Assembly: GCA_007844125.1 (NCBI GenBank)
Contig: CM017558.1
Span: 44,606,460-44,670,459 of the forward strand
Source of the DNA: Sinonovacula constricta
Taxonomy: Eukaryota; Mollusca; Bivalvia; Cardiida; Solecurtidae
Length of the DNA: 64,000 nucleotides
Direction of reading: 5' to 3'
Shown here piece by piece: positions 12,901 to 25,034 of this stretch (position 1 is its first letter; each line of letters begins with the position of its first letter). Position numbers and translations under genes: made by a program. A model generated the notes under the pieces. It worked only from the letters and a program-made list of their open reading frames with translations, had not been told where the DNA came from and ran no database searches.

Positions 12901-13751
12901 ATTTGTCAATAAGTAGATAAAGCTCAAATTTCCTTATTGACAAAGCTGCAAGATAGATATCGAAACTCTTCAGGGGGAAGGTACATAAAGTCCACGGAAG
13001 CTTAGATAACAGTAGTCAAGATATCTCGGGTTGGAGGGTGGTTGAACCAAAGTATTTACCTTGTATTTACCTCAATGATTATCTAGCTGTTCTAGACATT
13101 TTTGTATGGACAACAACAGCAAACAGATAACCGGTTCTACAAGTTTGTTTCTATCATAATATTTTTTTTCAAGTTCAAATGTCCAAACAATAATCTTTTA
13201 GTCAACCAAAGATTATGTATACATGATGCAAATATATGCTGCCTTTATTTGTGACAACATGCCTTTTAACATCTGACATACCATACTGAATTTAATGTTT
13301 ACCCGATTTAGCTTAAATGTTTTTGTAAACATACAATTAAAACATTAAATATACTGTTGACATTTAAGTTTATACAGCAATAAAAATCTAATAAACATTA
13401 ATAAACATTTAAGTGTATGCTATGTTATTTGTAAAGGGAGACAACTAACAATTTTTGTCAAGCAATATGAGCAGTTTTAATGGTGGTTTGTTTGGTGCTA
13501 GATAACACAAATACTCATACCTAAACTACACATGGTGCTGTCTGTGCTGTGTTACCATGCTGACAAGACACAACACCAAAGCACACTTGGCCATAGTAGC
13601 AGGAAGCTTACAAATGCTTGTTTACCTATATTTATAGCTCTTTTTTTCTTGCTGTATTTAAAAATTCTAAAGTTTTAGCTGTTTTGTTATTTGCTCGACA
13701 TAAGCAAGAAACACTAACTAAGAAGGGCAGCTCCTGATCAGACAGCTCAGG
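9991..13751. other. AT-rich, no supported gene
   Basis: Contains ORFs of 70-85 codons without features and a 20-bp duplication (GCACATGTACTT) at 12760-12796. An AAGGGAGACAAC motif is at 13434. Confidence 0.5.
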
Positions 13752-13826
13752 ATGGTGGGATGGTGGGATGGTAGGAAGGTGGGATGGTAGGAAGGTGGGA
13801 TGGTGGGAAGGTGGGATGGTGGGATA
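13752..13826. repeat. 8-bp G-rich repeat with G-quadruplex potential
   Basis: The unit GGTGGGAT (with GGTAGGAA variants) occurs about nine times. At 13797-13823 four GGG runs are separated by 5-nt loops, satisfying the usual G-quadruplex pattern on the plus strand. Confidence 0.85.
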
Positions 13827-14047
13827 GCTTAAATTGATCTTCACTATTTGCATGACCCTGCATAATTAAGGCTAACAGACTGATAATAGGATGCAAAGCA
13901 TATGAAAGATTTAATTAACTTAAAAAATACTGTGCAATATATATATTTTTTTAAATATCTACCCCCCTTTTCAAAGCATAACAATTAATGGGCTTATGTC
14001 TGTGGTTACAATATATTAGAAAGATTTTTCCTGCGTGACAACATGCC

Positions 14048-14284
14048 ATATTCATACATGTGAACTTTTTCAGAGGTCAAAATGGGAGATTTTCACTTGC
14101 AAAGTGGGAGATTTGTTATTTGCATATAAACAAAGAAAAGTTATCTGTTTCCAAATAGGGATATTTTTGAAAATATGTAAAACACCCCTTATTTTCAGGT
14201 AATTTTGAACCTTAAATATGGGAGTTTCCCTCCTAAAGTGGGAGTCTCCCTCCCAAAGTGGGAAAGTTCACGTGTATGCATATT
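14048..14284. mobile_element. Short TIR element (about 237 bp)
   Basis: The left end ATATTCATACATGTGAACTT and the right end (inverted) ATATGCATACACGTGAACTT match at 18 of 20 positions. Inside are repeated GTGGGAGA/TGGGAGTCTCCC blocks. No coding potential and no obvious target duplication. Probably a small MITE. Confidence 0.5.
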
Positions 14285-16439
14285 CCAAGGATCATAGTGG
14301 ACATAACAGTTTTCAAAACTCTCTTTTTATCTGTTTTCCTTGATATATTATGTTTTTTATATGGCTTATTTACTTAATTCATGGACTTTGTTGTTTCAAT
14401 GACAGGTAAGTATTGATTTGTTCAAATGTCTCATATCCTAATATCTCTATGCAAAGTAAGCTATATCACTATCAGAATCCTTGGCTGAAGATTCCGATAA
14501 GTTAATAACATTAGTTCCAGAACATGAAACCACCTTTTAACCATGACTGATGTCCTCATACTGAGGCTACTCCTGTGATTATGACCCAATTATTTTATGT
14601 TTTTGAACTGCAATACAGAAGTCAGAATAAATCCACACGACCATGCACCACATTAAGAATGAATGCTATCCCTCTAACTATCAATGGTCTTTAGGTTTTA
14701 TGAAACAATGCAGACTGTTGCACTTAAAACATTACATGTATGTCTTATTCAAATTCACACACAAAGAGATATACATTGTATATAACCTAAGAATTATATC
14801 ATATGCAAAATGAAAGGTGGTGTTCACAAAGGCATTTTATATAAGATGTGTCATGTTGTCAAAACATCTTTTGAGTCTAACTCACACAGTAAGTATCTGC
14901 TCTAGTGTCAGATTCCCTGCTTAAACATAGCAAACTGAGACCAACACAATCAATAGGAATGTTAGTTGACATAGTTAAACACCTGATAGTTCAGGGCTTA
15001 CCTGTGTCAGGTGAACTAAATCCAGACTTTGACAACAAGTGGCAAGATGGTATAATCTGGAATACTATCTTTCCCACAGACCTTGCTGTCTGTTTTCATA
15101 TGAGTGTTTAGAAGATTTCTCCTGTTGATGTGTACTTTCTCTGTGATGTCATCACTATCTGTGTACTCACCTGGGCCAGTCAGGTGTGACCAAAGGACAG
15201 GTAATCTCCCATTAGTTCACTGAAGTGTTTACTTTCTTTGGAACTTTGTGTGAAGTATTTTGTATTTGAATAACCAAATAAAAAATTGTTTCAGAATATT
15301 AAATACCTTTGACTATTTTTTTAAATTTTTATACCTCAATTAATGTAAGACATGTAATTATGACAAAACACACAAATTACCAAATAACTGTTGGAAGTAT
15401 ATTTCAAAGTTTATAGAGAAGAGATAAAGTGACTTAAAATTGCATTGTCACTTAGGTTATATTCTTCAATAACATTTAGAAAACACATGTATGAAATAAT
15501 TCATGCTCTATCATATTCATATATTTCATGGGATAATCTAGAACTCTACAACAGCTTGTAATCATTTTCCAATCTTTTTAATAATGTGCGTACCAACACT
15601 TTGAATCATGATAAAAAATAAAAAGTTTATCTGATAAACTAATCATGATAAAAAATAAAAAGTATATCTGATAAACTGACTTATTTTTTAATATATGTAT
15701 AAAATATTTTTGTTTTATTATTATATTTCGTAAATCAACTTGCTAGATGTACTTCATGGGAGACAAACACACACAAAATACTAAGGGATTTAATAAAAGC
15801 CAAATAATTATAAAGAAGGTTGTCTCCCTTAACTCTTAACAGGCACACTCAAACAAGTTCAGTACAAGGTTTATCTGAAATATGTATCAAAGGAAAACTA
15901 ATATAGTTTCTGTCATTAAAACATGCTTGTAACAAAAACAAGGTACAGTCAGTAGAGAGCTGAACAGTTATTAAGCATTTTTAAAATTTTGTTTCTCTTG
16001 CAATTTGGAGTTAGGTATTATTTTTTTAATCTCATATCATTTAACATCATTAGGGTATGGTAAAACAGTATGTCTGCAAATTTTCTGTTTCTTTAGCAAG
16101 TGCAGAAAAATATTAGCATTATATATAAAAGAGAAAAACAGCACATTTATTTTATTTTTTCTGTTAAATATTATATTCCTAATAATTTTTCTGAAGGGTG
16201 TTGTTAAAAATGTTCCCAGCATAGGAATTTTTCAAGACAATCACCTTTTTTATTTTATTCTATATTGTGGCCTACAAATAGGAATAGAAGGTCATTTTGC
16301 ACCTTTAATTAATTCCTTAGATTACTACTTGAACCATAAAAGTGGAAAAATGTTGTCTGTAGGAGATTTAGTAACACTTTCGATCTTCCATAGGATTTTG
16401 TTGCAAAGAAATACATGTCTCACAAAACTGGCATTAATG
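14285..16439. other. No supported gene; splice-like signals
   Basis: A 68-codon plus ORF at 14905 and minus donors CACAG|GTAAGC (15003) and CCCAG|GTGAGT (15170) are present. The associated open stretches are only 15-21 codons. The GC-richer patch 14980-15200 with TCACCTG/CAGGTGTGA symmetry may be a repeat. Confidence 0.4.
15604..15677. repeat. 37-bp tandem duplication
   Basis: AATCATGATAAAAAATAAAA followed by AGTTTATCTGATAAACT is duplicated with one or two changes. AGTTTATCTGATAAACT is itself a palindrome (AGTTTATC/GATAAACT). Confidence 0.85.
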
Positions 16440-16560
16440 CTACCATGCATAGCCGTGGTAGAGCAGGTACGTCATAAGGCTTGGGATCAGAGAGTCAAAT
16501 CCAAGACATGACATGGATTAGTAACCTTGGCAAGACTACACATTACCTGAAACTAGTTCA
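16440..16560 (+). mobile_element. tRNA-like SINE head
   Basis: The A-box-like TAGCCGTGGTAGAGCAGG and, 30 bases on, a weak B-box (AGAGAGTCAAATCCAAGAC) indicate a tRNA-derived SINE head. The body reads TTAGTAACCTTGGCAAGACT. It overlaps the end of a 168-codon ORF (16005-16511) which has no recognisable domain. Confidence 0.4.
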
Positions 16561-17040
16561 GCCCAGGAATTAGAGATTATTGGCTCTTATGGAATGCATG
16601 TTTTTATTGAGATGAAAGTGTAGCAGACAATACCAGGAAATTGCAGCTGTTCTGTGAGACCTTTTTCATAAGAACCATATATTCCTCATGTAACAATGCA
16701 GTGTGTAACAATAAAATGTATTTTTTATTATTTGACTTATTATTTGATTATATTTAAATTATTTGACACGATTATTTTGCAACAAACTCTGACCATTTTG
16801 GCTTTGTGTAGGTATGGACTCTCTCATTGAAGACACACATTTTAATATTCACTTGTAAGTTTTCCATAACAGTGTACATAATAAATAAAAGAGCAATCAT
16901 TAAAAATATTGACAATCAACAGCCAATGAGTGTTGCAATGAATGAAGAAATATTTACTCAGGGATTGCAACACAATTGACAGAATTGGGGAAATAAACAT
17001 ACAGGAGTGAAATCAATATAACAGATGACATGAAATTTAC
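16561..17040. other. AT-rich, nothing supported
   Basis: Unique AT-rich sequence. Confidence 0.5.
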
Positions 17041-17126
17041 TGCTGTTGTTGCTGCAGCTGCTGTTGTTGCTGCAGCTTATGTTGTTGCAGGAATGAAAAT
17101 AGATAAATGATTACAATAATGACAAT

Positions 17127-17158
<32 letters not shown>

Positions 17159-17250
17159 CTGCTAATGACAATTGATGAATAAAAAATAGATGATGATGAT
17201 GTCAATAATGACAATTACTAATGCTTCTGCTGTTGCTGCTGCTGATGATG
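17041..17250. repeat. GCT/GTT trinucleotide-rich tract
   Basis: Three blocks of TGCTGTTGT-type triplets occur (17041-17090, 17126-17167, 17224-17256) separated by AT-rich sequence. Low-complexity; the ORF on the opposite strand across it is incidental. Confidence 0.85.
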
Positions 17251-17378
17251 ATGACTCACTACTGCAAATGAGAATAATGCTTGAATACAATATATGATAG
17301 TGGTGGAAATTTTTATTATTGGTGCTGACAATGATAATGAATAATTCTCCTAGTAAAGAGTATGAAAATTCCTGAAAA

Positions 17379-17490
17379 TAGGGGAGGAGGAAGAGGAAGA
17401 GGAGAATGAAGAGGAGGAGGAGGAAGAGGAAGAGGAGAATGAAGAGGAGGAGGAGGAAGAGAAAGAGGAGGAGGAGGAAGAGCAGGAAGA
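17379..17490. repeat. Polypurine GGA/GAA tract with 39-bp duplication
   Basis: About 105 bp of almost uninterrupted purine, GAGGAAGAGGAAGAGGAGAA, with an internal repeat of about 39 bp. Capable of triplex (H-DNA) formation. The leucine-rich ORFs on the minus strand come from it. Confidence 0.85.
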
Positions 17491-19886
17491 CTATGATCAC
17501 ATGAAAGCAACTAATGGGTTGCTGCACATTATAACAAGATTATGATAAGGCAGAGATGCCTAAGAAAGTGCTACGGCAATGTATGAATTACACGAGGATG
17601 AGGTTGAGAAAGAGTTAAATATGTTATGTGGACCAAGTATGAGGAGGAGTATAAGTATAAAAGGAGCTTCACCTCTGAGGTTGCTGTGTCAAGTAGATCC
17701 ACATGTTGCACTGTGCGACAAGATTACCAAGGTACAACTAGAGCACTCAGGCAGAGTAACAGTGGTCACATCTTTTTGTGCATTGTGTCTTTATTGTTCA
17801 CTAATTCACTGTATTTCTGTTGTAACGTATTTGCAAGTTCTCATTTAGGTCATAACTTTATTGTCTTTGTGATCACAAACTCTTTTACCTTCCTGTAAGC
17901 AAACTGTAAAACTTTGTCCAATAATCAGATGATTTGTGTATATGCTCACTCTTTAAAAAACAACATCAGTTCATTAAGAAGCAGAGATCCTTTACAGTAT
18001 TGTACAATGACTTGTACAAGTTATAACATATCTAATAATTTACAACTGTCATTTAGTTTTGTCATTTTTCACATAACTCTAAGAAATACTTCAATGTCAA
18101 TGCATTCTATAACTGAAGTAGGAAATTCCACCAGCTGTCATATTAATTGCAATACCATGGAGTCACATATTATTTGCAATCCCACAAACTGTCATACATA
18201 ATATCTATAATTTACTATCCCAACTTTCTTGAATCCACAGGGGCATTATTTTTGTATACACAGCATCCTTTTTTTAAATAATCACACAACACTTTCAGAC
18301 CTTTAAATTTTGCTTTTTGCAGACTAGCTCAGTCTTACACATATAACAACAACTATTTTTTCTACAGTCACACATATGCTATAACAGCAAGGACTTCCTT
18401 ACTTTCAGACACATATGTCCCATGTAGTAAATGGTTAGCACTCTGGACCTTTCAAAGATCCCAGTATGTCACATTCTTTTATCCCCTTCTCTGTTTACCT
18501 GTAGATAATTAAATTGACCTGAGACACAGGTAGATAATTAATCAAGTCACTTATTTGATTGTTGTCCCCATCCTCACCTGTCCACAGCAAGAGTACAAAA
18601 ACTCATCATGCTGTAAGCAATCACTACACAATAACACAAATGTCAAAAAGACAATCCATTCTCTCCTGCATGCATGAACTCATTGAACCCTATATTTACC
18701 TAGTAGATCTGCACTTCCATAAAAATCCCAGTGCATAATGCTCCATAATATTTATTGATTGCTGGATGTCAAATAAATTAAAACATTTGCTCATACACAA
18801 AGAATGATTTACTTGTTTTTGTTTGTGCACAGTTAGGTACATTGTTTGTTTTACACATGAGTAAAATTACAATGCATAATACAAACATGCGGCAATCAAA
18901 ATGTTTATTATTACCCAAACAATGGAAAAACTGCATCCTAATGAATGGTAATTCACTTAAACTAATTTCTTTTCCACTTCAAGTTTAATTAGTTTCAAAC
19001 TGCCAATAAAAGATCTCAGTGTATAATGCTACTGTCCACATTTGTAACATTCACTTTTTATTAAAGAATAAAAATGTTCACAAAAACAAACAACAATGAT
19101 GAACTCCCTCGTAACGTGTGTCCACTTTCTTGTAAGTCCAGCAACTATTAACACTAATAAATCAAATTAGCGTGGTCCAATACCGAATTTTGCAAAGGTA
19201 TCACATTTCGTCCATTACATGTATCATATTTCAAACTGTCAGGTTTTATTCATTCAGTGCTTCTGGGCCCGACATTTTGTGTCAGTGTCATCTTTATGAG
19301 GTGAATATTAACCCAGATGTTACAAGTCAATAATCAATAACTCCAGAAGAAATGAAATAGATTGATTGATAACTCTGGCTGATTGACCACTGTCCACACA
19401 CTCAGCTGGACGTCAGGTAATTGCAAACTGACCACAAGCAAATTAAAGTCAACAAACACTGACCACATTCAGTTCAGCATGAATGAGAGTCCAGTTACAA
19501 TGTCACAGTAAATTTGCTCCATTTATTATGATCAAACACACCATTGTAGTGTTGTCCCCAGTCAGGCTAATATTCAGCACAGAATTTTTACCTCCAACAA
19601 AAAATTGGATATTGCCATATTTGGTCTATTGCCAAACTGAGTTCAATTCTGCTCACTGATGTAAAATAATCGGCCAGCCTAGCAGTGACTATGACCATAC
19701 GAAGACAATGTCGCACTTAGATGATAATGGCTGTAGAACAACAGTGGGGAGGCATGATAAAACAAAATTGCCTCTACCACAATACCCAGTTTTTATGTCC
19801 CATTGCTCTAGCGTCTTATTTGTTTACAATGGTTTAAATTTTTTTGGGCATACTGTTTGCAGTTTGTAAGATCTGAGTATGTTTAA
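17491..19886. other. No supported gene
   Basis: At 17579-17900 two overlapping plus frames of about 90 codons look mildly protein-like just after the purine tract, but they have no domain and are contradictory. The rest is AT-rich. Confidence 0.4.
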
Positions 19887-20165
19887 TCAAGAAAACCGCA
19901 GCCCCACACTGTTGTGAGACAACAAAAGGTTTTAGCTCCAAAACAGGGCATACAAGGGACATAAAAGGGGCATAAACAGGGCTCCATGGGGGACACATGT
20001 AAGGTAATTGGTGGCATTCTACTTGGAGGTCTTGTGGGAGGTGCCCTGCATGCCATATGGGACAGTTCCCAGCATCCCAATACTCATCAGCACCATGGAA
20101 ACATACAAGTAACAAATGTGAGCTATATCAATATGCAATTTTTTACAAATATTATTTATGTATAA
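19887..20165 (+). pseudogene. Possible broken small membrane-protein reading frame
   Basis: One plus-strand frame runs from about 19887 with a single in-frame stop (TAA at 19962-19964). It starts in a Pro/Gln/Val-rich stretch (HTVVRQQKVLAPKQG), followed after the stop by GHKQGSMGDTCK and a glycine-zipper hydrophobic helix, VIGGILLGGLVGGAL, then a His/Asn-rich tail. The part after the stop has its own ATG at 19986 and gives 59 residues to a TAA at 20163. A Pro-rich head plus GxxxG membrane helix is typical of small membrane adaptors, but I cannot name a family. The surrounding DNA is GC-richer than its neighbours. It could be a decayed retrocopy, an exon, or chance from GGN-rich DNA. The minus strand is also open here for 93 codons. 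Confidence 0.3.
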
Positions 20166-22499
20166 AAAGGAAATAAAAAAATAAGAATAATTAGCTATTT
20201 TTTATTGGTAATTTTTGTACTAAGCCCTTAAATTTTCAATTTCCAACACTTTTTAAAATTCGTTTATTAAATTGGAGGTATTGAAATTATTTTAATAAGA
20301 AATATTTTATAAGGAAGTATAAAATCATAAATATAATATTTAAAAAACAACAACAAATATCCTACTTTTAAGGAAGAAACTATTTAAATGTTAAAATATC
20401 TGTGTTTGCTTACTTCTTAAAAGTTTTTTATCTTGCTTTATTCAAGATAACTGTCATTTTTAATCAAACAGAAATATCTTCACTACATAGTCCTCAAAAG
20501 GGCCAACAAATGCCAGTGCCAACCCGAAACCTTTTGAAAATTATGTATACATGTAGAAATGTTCAAATCATTTGATCATTAAAAATCTATTACTGATGGA
20601 TAAGCTAGATGGGAGCTTGCAAACCCTGGCATACAAAACAACAAGCCATACATAGAAGAACAATCTTTTCTAAAATAAGGGCTTTGTTCATTTTCTTGAC
20701 ATCTGATTTTGAAGGGTCGCTTGTATTTAATTGTAGGCATATCTACCCTGCTCCACTTCACAGGTTCAATGGAATGCAAAGCACAAAGTGATTAGTCCTA
20801 GACCAAAATTGTGGATTCAGATCAGTCCTCTTCCAAAGGGACCTTTCTGATCAGGATCCCCATTTCTACTGCTAAGTCTCCAGAAATGTAAATGTGTTAC
20901 CTCTACATACTATAAACAGTTATAAGTAAATCAGTGAGAATCAGAACTGATCGCTATAACCAATACATCAGGTTAAGGCTTGAGATCTCTGTTAAGATTA
21001 TCTTGTGATTTTGAGATAAGATCCAAATTAAACTAACTTTGATAGAAAACCAGTCTAATACCAATGGATTGTATTTGGAACCAGTGTTTCAGAACAGAGA
21101 ATTAATGTGATAACAAAAAAAAAACATTAAACAGATTTCAAGAAGGTTCCTCAAAAGAAACGTAATATCCACACACGAGGTGGTGTTTACATTTATGTTC
21201 TCTATTGATACGATTAGTTTTTGTGTTATTTTTATGTTAAGTTAAAATTTCATGCCAAAAAACGTCAGTTATATGGAGACTGACTTTTGTTCATTTGACA
21301 CTGGCTTTGTGCTGCATGTACTTTAGAAGTCCTATAAATAAACCATCACATATATTGCATTTGTTTTTCATCATTTTATAGGCTGATATTCATTTTTTAC
21401 TTTTTATCAGACATACTAGCAGATTGGGCAAAATAAAAATTGTGAAAAAAAAAAAATCATTGAATCTCACTGTGTTGACCTTTTTACAAACTCACAGCAT
21501 ATTTTTGTTCTTTATCTATATAATTTTAGCATTTATATAACAACATTTTGAAAGTCAACTCTTTTTAACTGTATCTATCTATTACTCTATCACCAGTTGG
21601 TCAAACCTGTAATATACATTTGTGTCTTGAAGTTCTTTCACAGTCTGTTGAGGCGTGAAATGTTGTTGATAGACAGCGACCCAATTAATCTACTGAGAGA
21701 TGCCCTGGCTTAAGATAATTGCTTATTATAATGGAGCTATTGATTAATTGATGTAATTTAATACACCAAGACTAAGAGTACATTACACTGCACATTTATT
21801 GATATATGTATTTATCACTACGTCAAAGTCTAATAACGAACACATAAGTTCATTCTCTTATGTTTTACTTCCATTAACCTTGATATTACTTTTTGTTTAA
21901 AAACAACAGTACATTTATAATTTTTGATATATTCTATGTACCACTTTAATTAACCACATGAAATGTTAATATTTCTACATGTTGTATAGATTATGTACCC
22001 TGTACAAGTCTGTAATAAAATATGTTCTGTTCTGTTCTTAATCCTTTTGTTAGTAAATATAATCAACATGTGATTTTCACAGATGCATAAAATGACTGGG
22101 TGCATGCTCCAAAAGTAACATGAGTAAAAAGTATCTGCTATGTAAATGAAATTTTAATTCCTAATTTTTGGATATTTTTGTTATTGGCAATGATCACAGG
22201 AAAAAAAAATCAAAGGAATTTGAATGATCTTATTCATTAACATTGCAATGTTGACAATATATTTTAAATCAGGATGATTGTGGTTTGTATTTAAGCATTG
22301 AACTTTTATTATGTAGACCTTTTTACCTAGGTCTGACAAAGGTCGAGACAATGAGAACCAACTGTACAAATAAACATTGTGTTAAAAAGTATATGTTACA
22401 CAAAGTGACACTCAAAGGAGATTTTATGATAAATAACTGACATCATTAATAAAGGGTTTGTTTGTTTTATTGTTTTTGAAATACTAGTACATCACAACA
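20166..22499. other. AT-rich, nothing supported
   Basis: No repeat family or exon signal identified; several long A and T runs. Confidence 0.5.
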
Positions 22500-22635
22500 A
22501 CCAACTGTCATTATAATAGTGATGTCCAACTATTTCATTGGAGAAAGATCTCAGACAGCACTTTAACCCACAAGTTCAGAGACTTAGTAGGGAGACGAGT
22601 TCCAAGTCAGTGACACTATCATGGGGGCCCTCACT
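22500..22635 (-). mobile_element. SINE, family A, decayed
   Basis: Plus-strand GTGATGTCCAACTATTTCAT, GGAGAAAGATCTCAGACAGC and TCAGTGACACTATCATGGGG align with the reversed family-A order but lack the TCTGGGTAGAACC core. Confidence 0.4.
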
Positions 22636-23280
22636 GATGGGTTTAGATTTACTAACCTTATTATGGTGTATGTGATAAGATCTGTTACTGCTTGGTAAGT
22701 TGTTTTTTATAAATTAATTTAAACAACAATAAATGAAGTTGTAAAATGATCACCAACAAATATAATAAAAGCCTACACAATGAAATGAATCTGAAAAAAA
22801 ATCTATGCTGCATTTTTACTTTTTTATTATAATAATATTCTTCTTTCTTATTTTAAATAAAGGATTATAATGAGAAAAAAATACAATGAAAACACTAAAT
22901 TCTGTCAAAAAGAGAAAAAAAAATCACACAATTTATATTAAAAAATGAAATGATGTGACAAAATCAGTTATTTTACTAATCATACATGAACTGATTAAAA
23001 AATGAAAAAAAAAAAAATACAACTAAGAAACCAAATATATAATATACCTTTCCAATCATAGTACGATACATTAATAAATATGTAATCTTGTGTATGGAAC
23101 CTAAATACATATACACAGGTATATACATTTCTTCATGTCACCTAAACATCAAGCTACTTGACATTTCTTATTACAGAGTTACAGGGTAAGTTTTCATTTG
23201 TCATCAAAAGGTAATTATTTTCAAAAGTCTTGACCCCTGTGTAAGACATGTTGAAGACCACTTCATTTAAATCCACTTAC
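22636..23280. other. AT-rich, nothing supported
   Basis: Includes A-rich runs around 22870-23015; no coding signal. Confidence 0.5.
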
Positions 23281-23322
23281 CTTGTTCAAGGCGAGATCTG
23301 TTATGTTCATGAGTATATTTAT
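23281..23322 (-). CDS. Candidate micro-exon, weak
   Basis: The minus strand has a near-perfect donor ACAAG|GTAAGT preceded by an open frame ending in NILMNITDLALNK. An acceptor TTATCAAG|ATA would give a 42-bp, phase-0 exon. An internal ATG would alternatively give a 10-codon first exon ending at the same donor. The phase does not match the PDZ exon or the 36.9-kb candidate. The segment is too short to recognise and may be a cryptic site. Confidence 0.18.
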
Positions 23323-23892
23323 CTTGATAAGAACTTAGCAATGGTATTTCACTTATTTCGAAACAATAACTGCCCCTGTCAAGACTGTTTGACCAAAGGC
23401 TGATGGGTACGCCAATGATAAACAACTATACATAACAGGTAAACAAGGGTTATATATGGTAACATAATTTTCATTGACTTATTGCATCTTGACTTGATAA
23501 AGAAAATCTTGTAAATTTAATTTATTTAAAATTTAAACAAACTGTAAGCTAAACCAGTAAATTTTCCCTCTTAGCATTTATCTTGAAGAAAAACATTTGC
23601 TTGAACTTTTAACAGCTTAAAGATTCTGTACCTTAGCATAAAAGCTGATATACATATGTATTATCCATCTAAATATTGTATAAGTATTTGTTGATTTTAT
23701 AATGAAATGAAAAATGAAAAAGTGGCTTTTACAAGAATATGGATAAATTTGTAAACATATAAATACTTAAACGGGTAACTTTAAAATATGATTTTAAAAC
23801 CTTACAAAGAAAAAAAAAACTATATTTTTTTAAAAAGTTTTGTATTCCTTTTCTGCATACAGCAATAAGTATAATATGAATTAAATTATATA

Positions 23893-24819
23893 CCGTATTC
23901 ACTCGTGTAATGGTCGCACCCGTGTAATGGCCGCACCCCCAAAATGACCGCAAAATTTGAAGAAAAAATCCTAATTCAATGTAATGGCCGCACCCCCAAA
24001 ATGACCGCAAAATTTGAAGAAAAAATATGAAGGCCGCACAGTTTATACAGCGGGGCGAAAACATATCGCATAAACTCGTTAGCTGTGTAGACTTGCCTCA
24101 TTACACAGGTCAAGTGACTGACTCTGAGATAAGCTGTTGTCAAGGTGTTATCGATCGGAGCAGTTTGACAGTGAGGGAGTGAACGATGTGTTTTTATAAG
24201 CAGCTGCCGATTACATTTCTCCATGCACTGTTCCCCGATATATCGTGTACTGTCATACCAGACTTGGTGACGTAGATCAAAAAAAATAATTTCATGCCGC
24301 CACGAGCTACAGGATAGCAGTGCGACTGAGACTAGATACATTCGCAACGTGTCAAAAATACAGCCACAGTTAACCAATTAACCCTTTTGTTGAGACAGCA
24401 TGACTGGTTTTCACCTCGTCAAGGAGATTGTCGCCTCGTATCAAAGCTGTGTTGTTTTATCGGCTATACCATGAAATCCTTTGATCTGCATGGTAGTGTG
24501 CACATGACAGCTGGGTGAAATTGTTTGATGATGCAAACATTCAGAAATATGATACAAGAGCTAAAACTAGGAAGTCATTTATAAATTATGGAATATGTTC
24601 ATATTGGTTAGACAAAAGCATAGAACGGCGCTATCTCGTTCATATCGTCCGTCAACCTCCTACTTAGAGAGCTCATCTAGACGCATGGCGTCCCAAAAAT
24701 CGGCAGAATCGTTTAAGAAAAACTGTCCCAAGGCCTTACACCCATAGAATGGCCGCACCCTCAACTTCTTAACGATAAAATCGGGTAAAAAAGTGCGGCG
24801 ATTACATGAGTGAATACGG
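23893..24819. mobile_element. 927-bp TA-flanked MITE (Tc1/mariner-pogo-like ends)
   Basis: The ends CCGTATTCACTCGTGTAATG and (inverted) CCGTATTCACTCATGTAATC form a TIR of about 27 bp followed by GCGGCCATT-type subterminal motifs. TA sits at both boundaries (23891-23892, 24820-24821), fitting Tc1/mariner-type TA insertion; pogo-like elements have similar CCGTATT ends (recollection). The interior is markedly more CpG-rich than the flanks. It contains the 3' part of a 133-codon minus-strand ORF with no DDE-type similarity that I can see. A 57-bp left subterminal segment is tandemly duplicated (from 23924 and 23981). Non-autonomous. Confidence 0.75.
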
Positions 24820-25034
24820 TAATTAATGATAAATCTCTGGTATGCTTTTTATTCTTGTTTTGCACTTCTTTCAAATAAAAAGTAAGCAAAATCCTCTAAG
24901 CAAGAGATGTGCTGCATATCCCAGCTTTTTTGAGATGCCTTAAATGTTTCACCTGACAAATCAAGGACTAAAATGATTGTACACTGTGAAAGTTCCTTAA
25001 AAGTGGGTTTTTTTTTGTGTAAGTACTCCACAGT

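Noticed and set aside
15003..15170. Strong minus donors CACAG|GTAAGC and CCCAG|GTGAGT.
   Set aside because: Open stretches before them are only 15-21 codons and unconvincing; the area shows inverted symmetry typical of a repeat.
16005..16511. 168-codon plus ORF, the longest non-array ORF apart from the repeats.
   Set aside because: Phe/Ile/Leu composition follows AT-richness, no domain, and its 3' end is a SINE head.
17162..17527. 121-codon leucine/isoleucine-rich minus ORF resembling a membrane protein.
   Set aside because: Composed of polypurine and triplet repeats read in reverse; low complexity.
17579..17900. Two overlapping protein-like plus frames (EDEVEKEL and KYEEEYKYKRSF).
   Set aside because: No domain, conflicting frames, no convincing splice sites; composition follows the adjacent purine tract.
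23976..24377. 133-codon minus ORF inside the TA-flanked element, considered as transposase.
   Set aside because: No DDE/D or HTH pattern seen; starts and ends in non-coding subterminal repeats.
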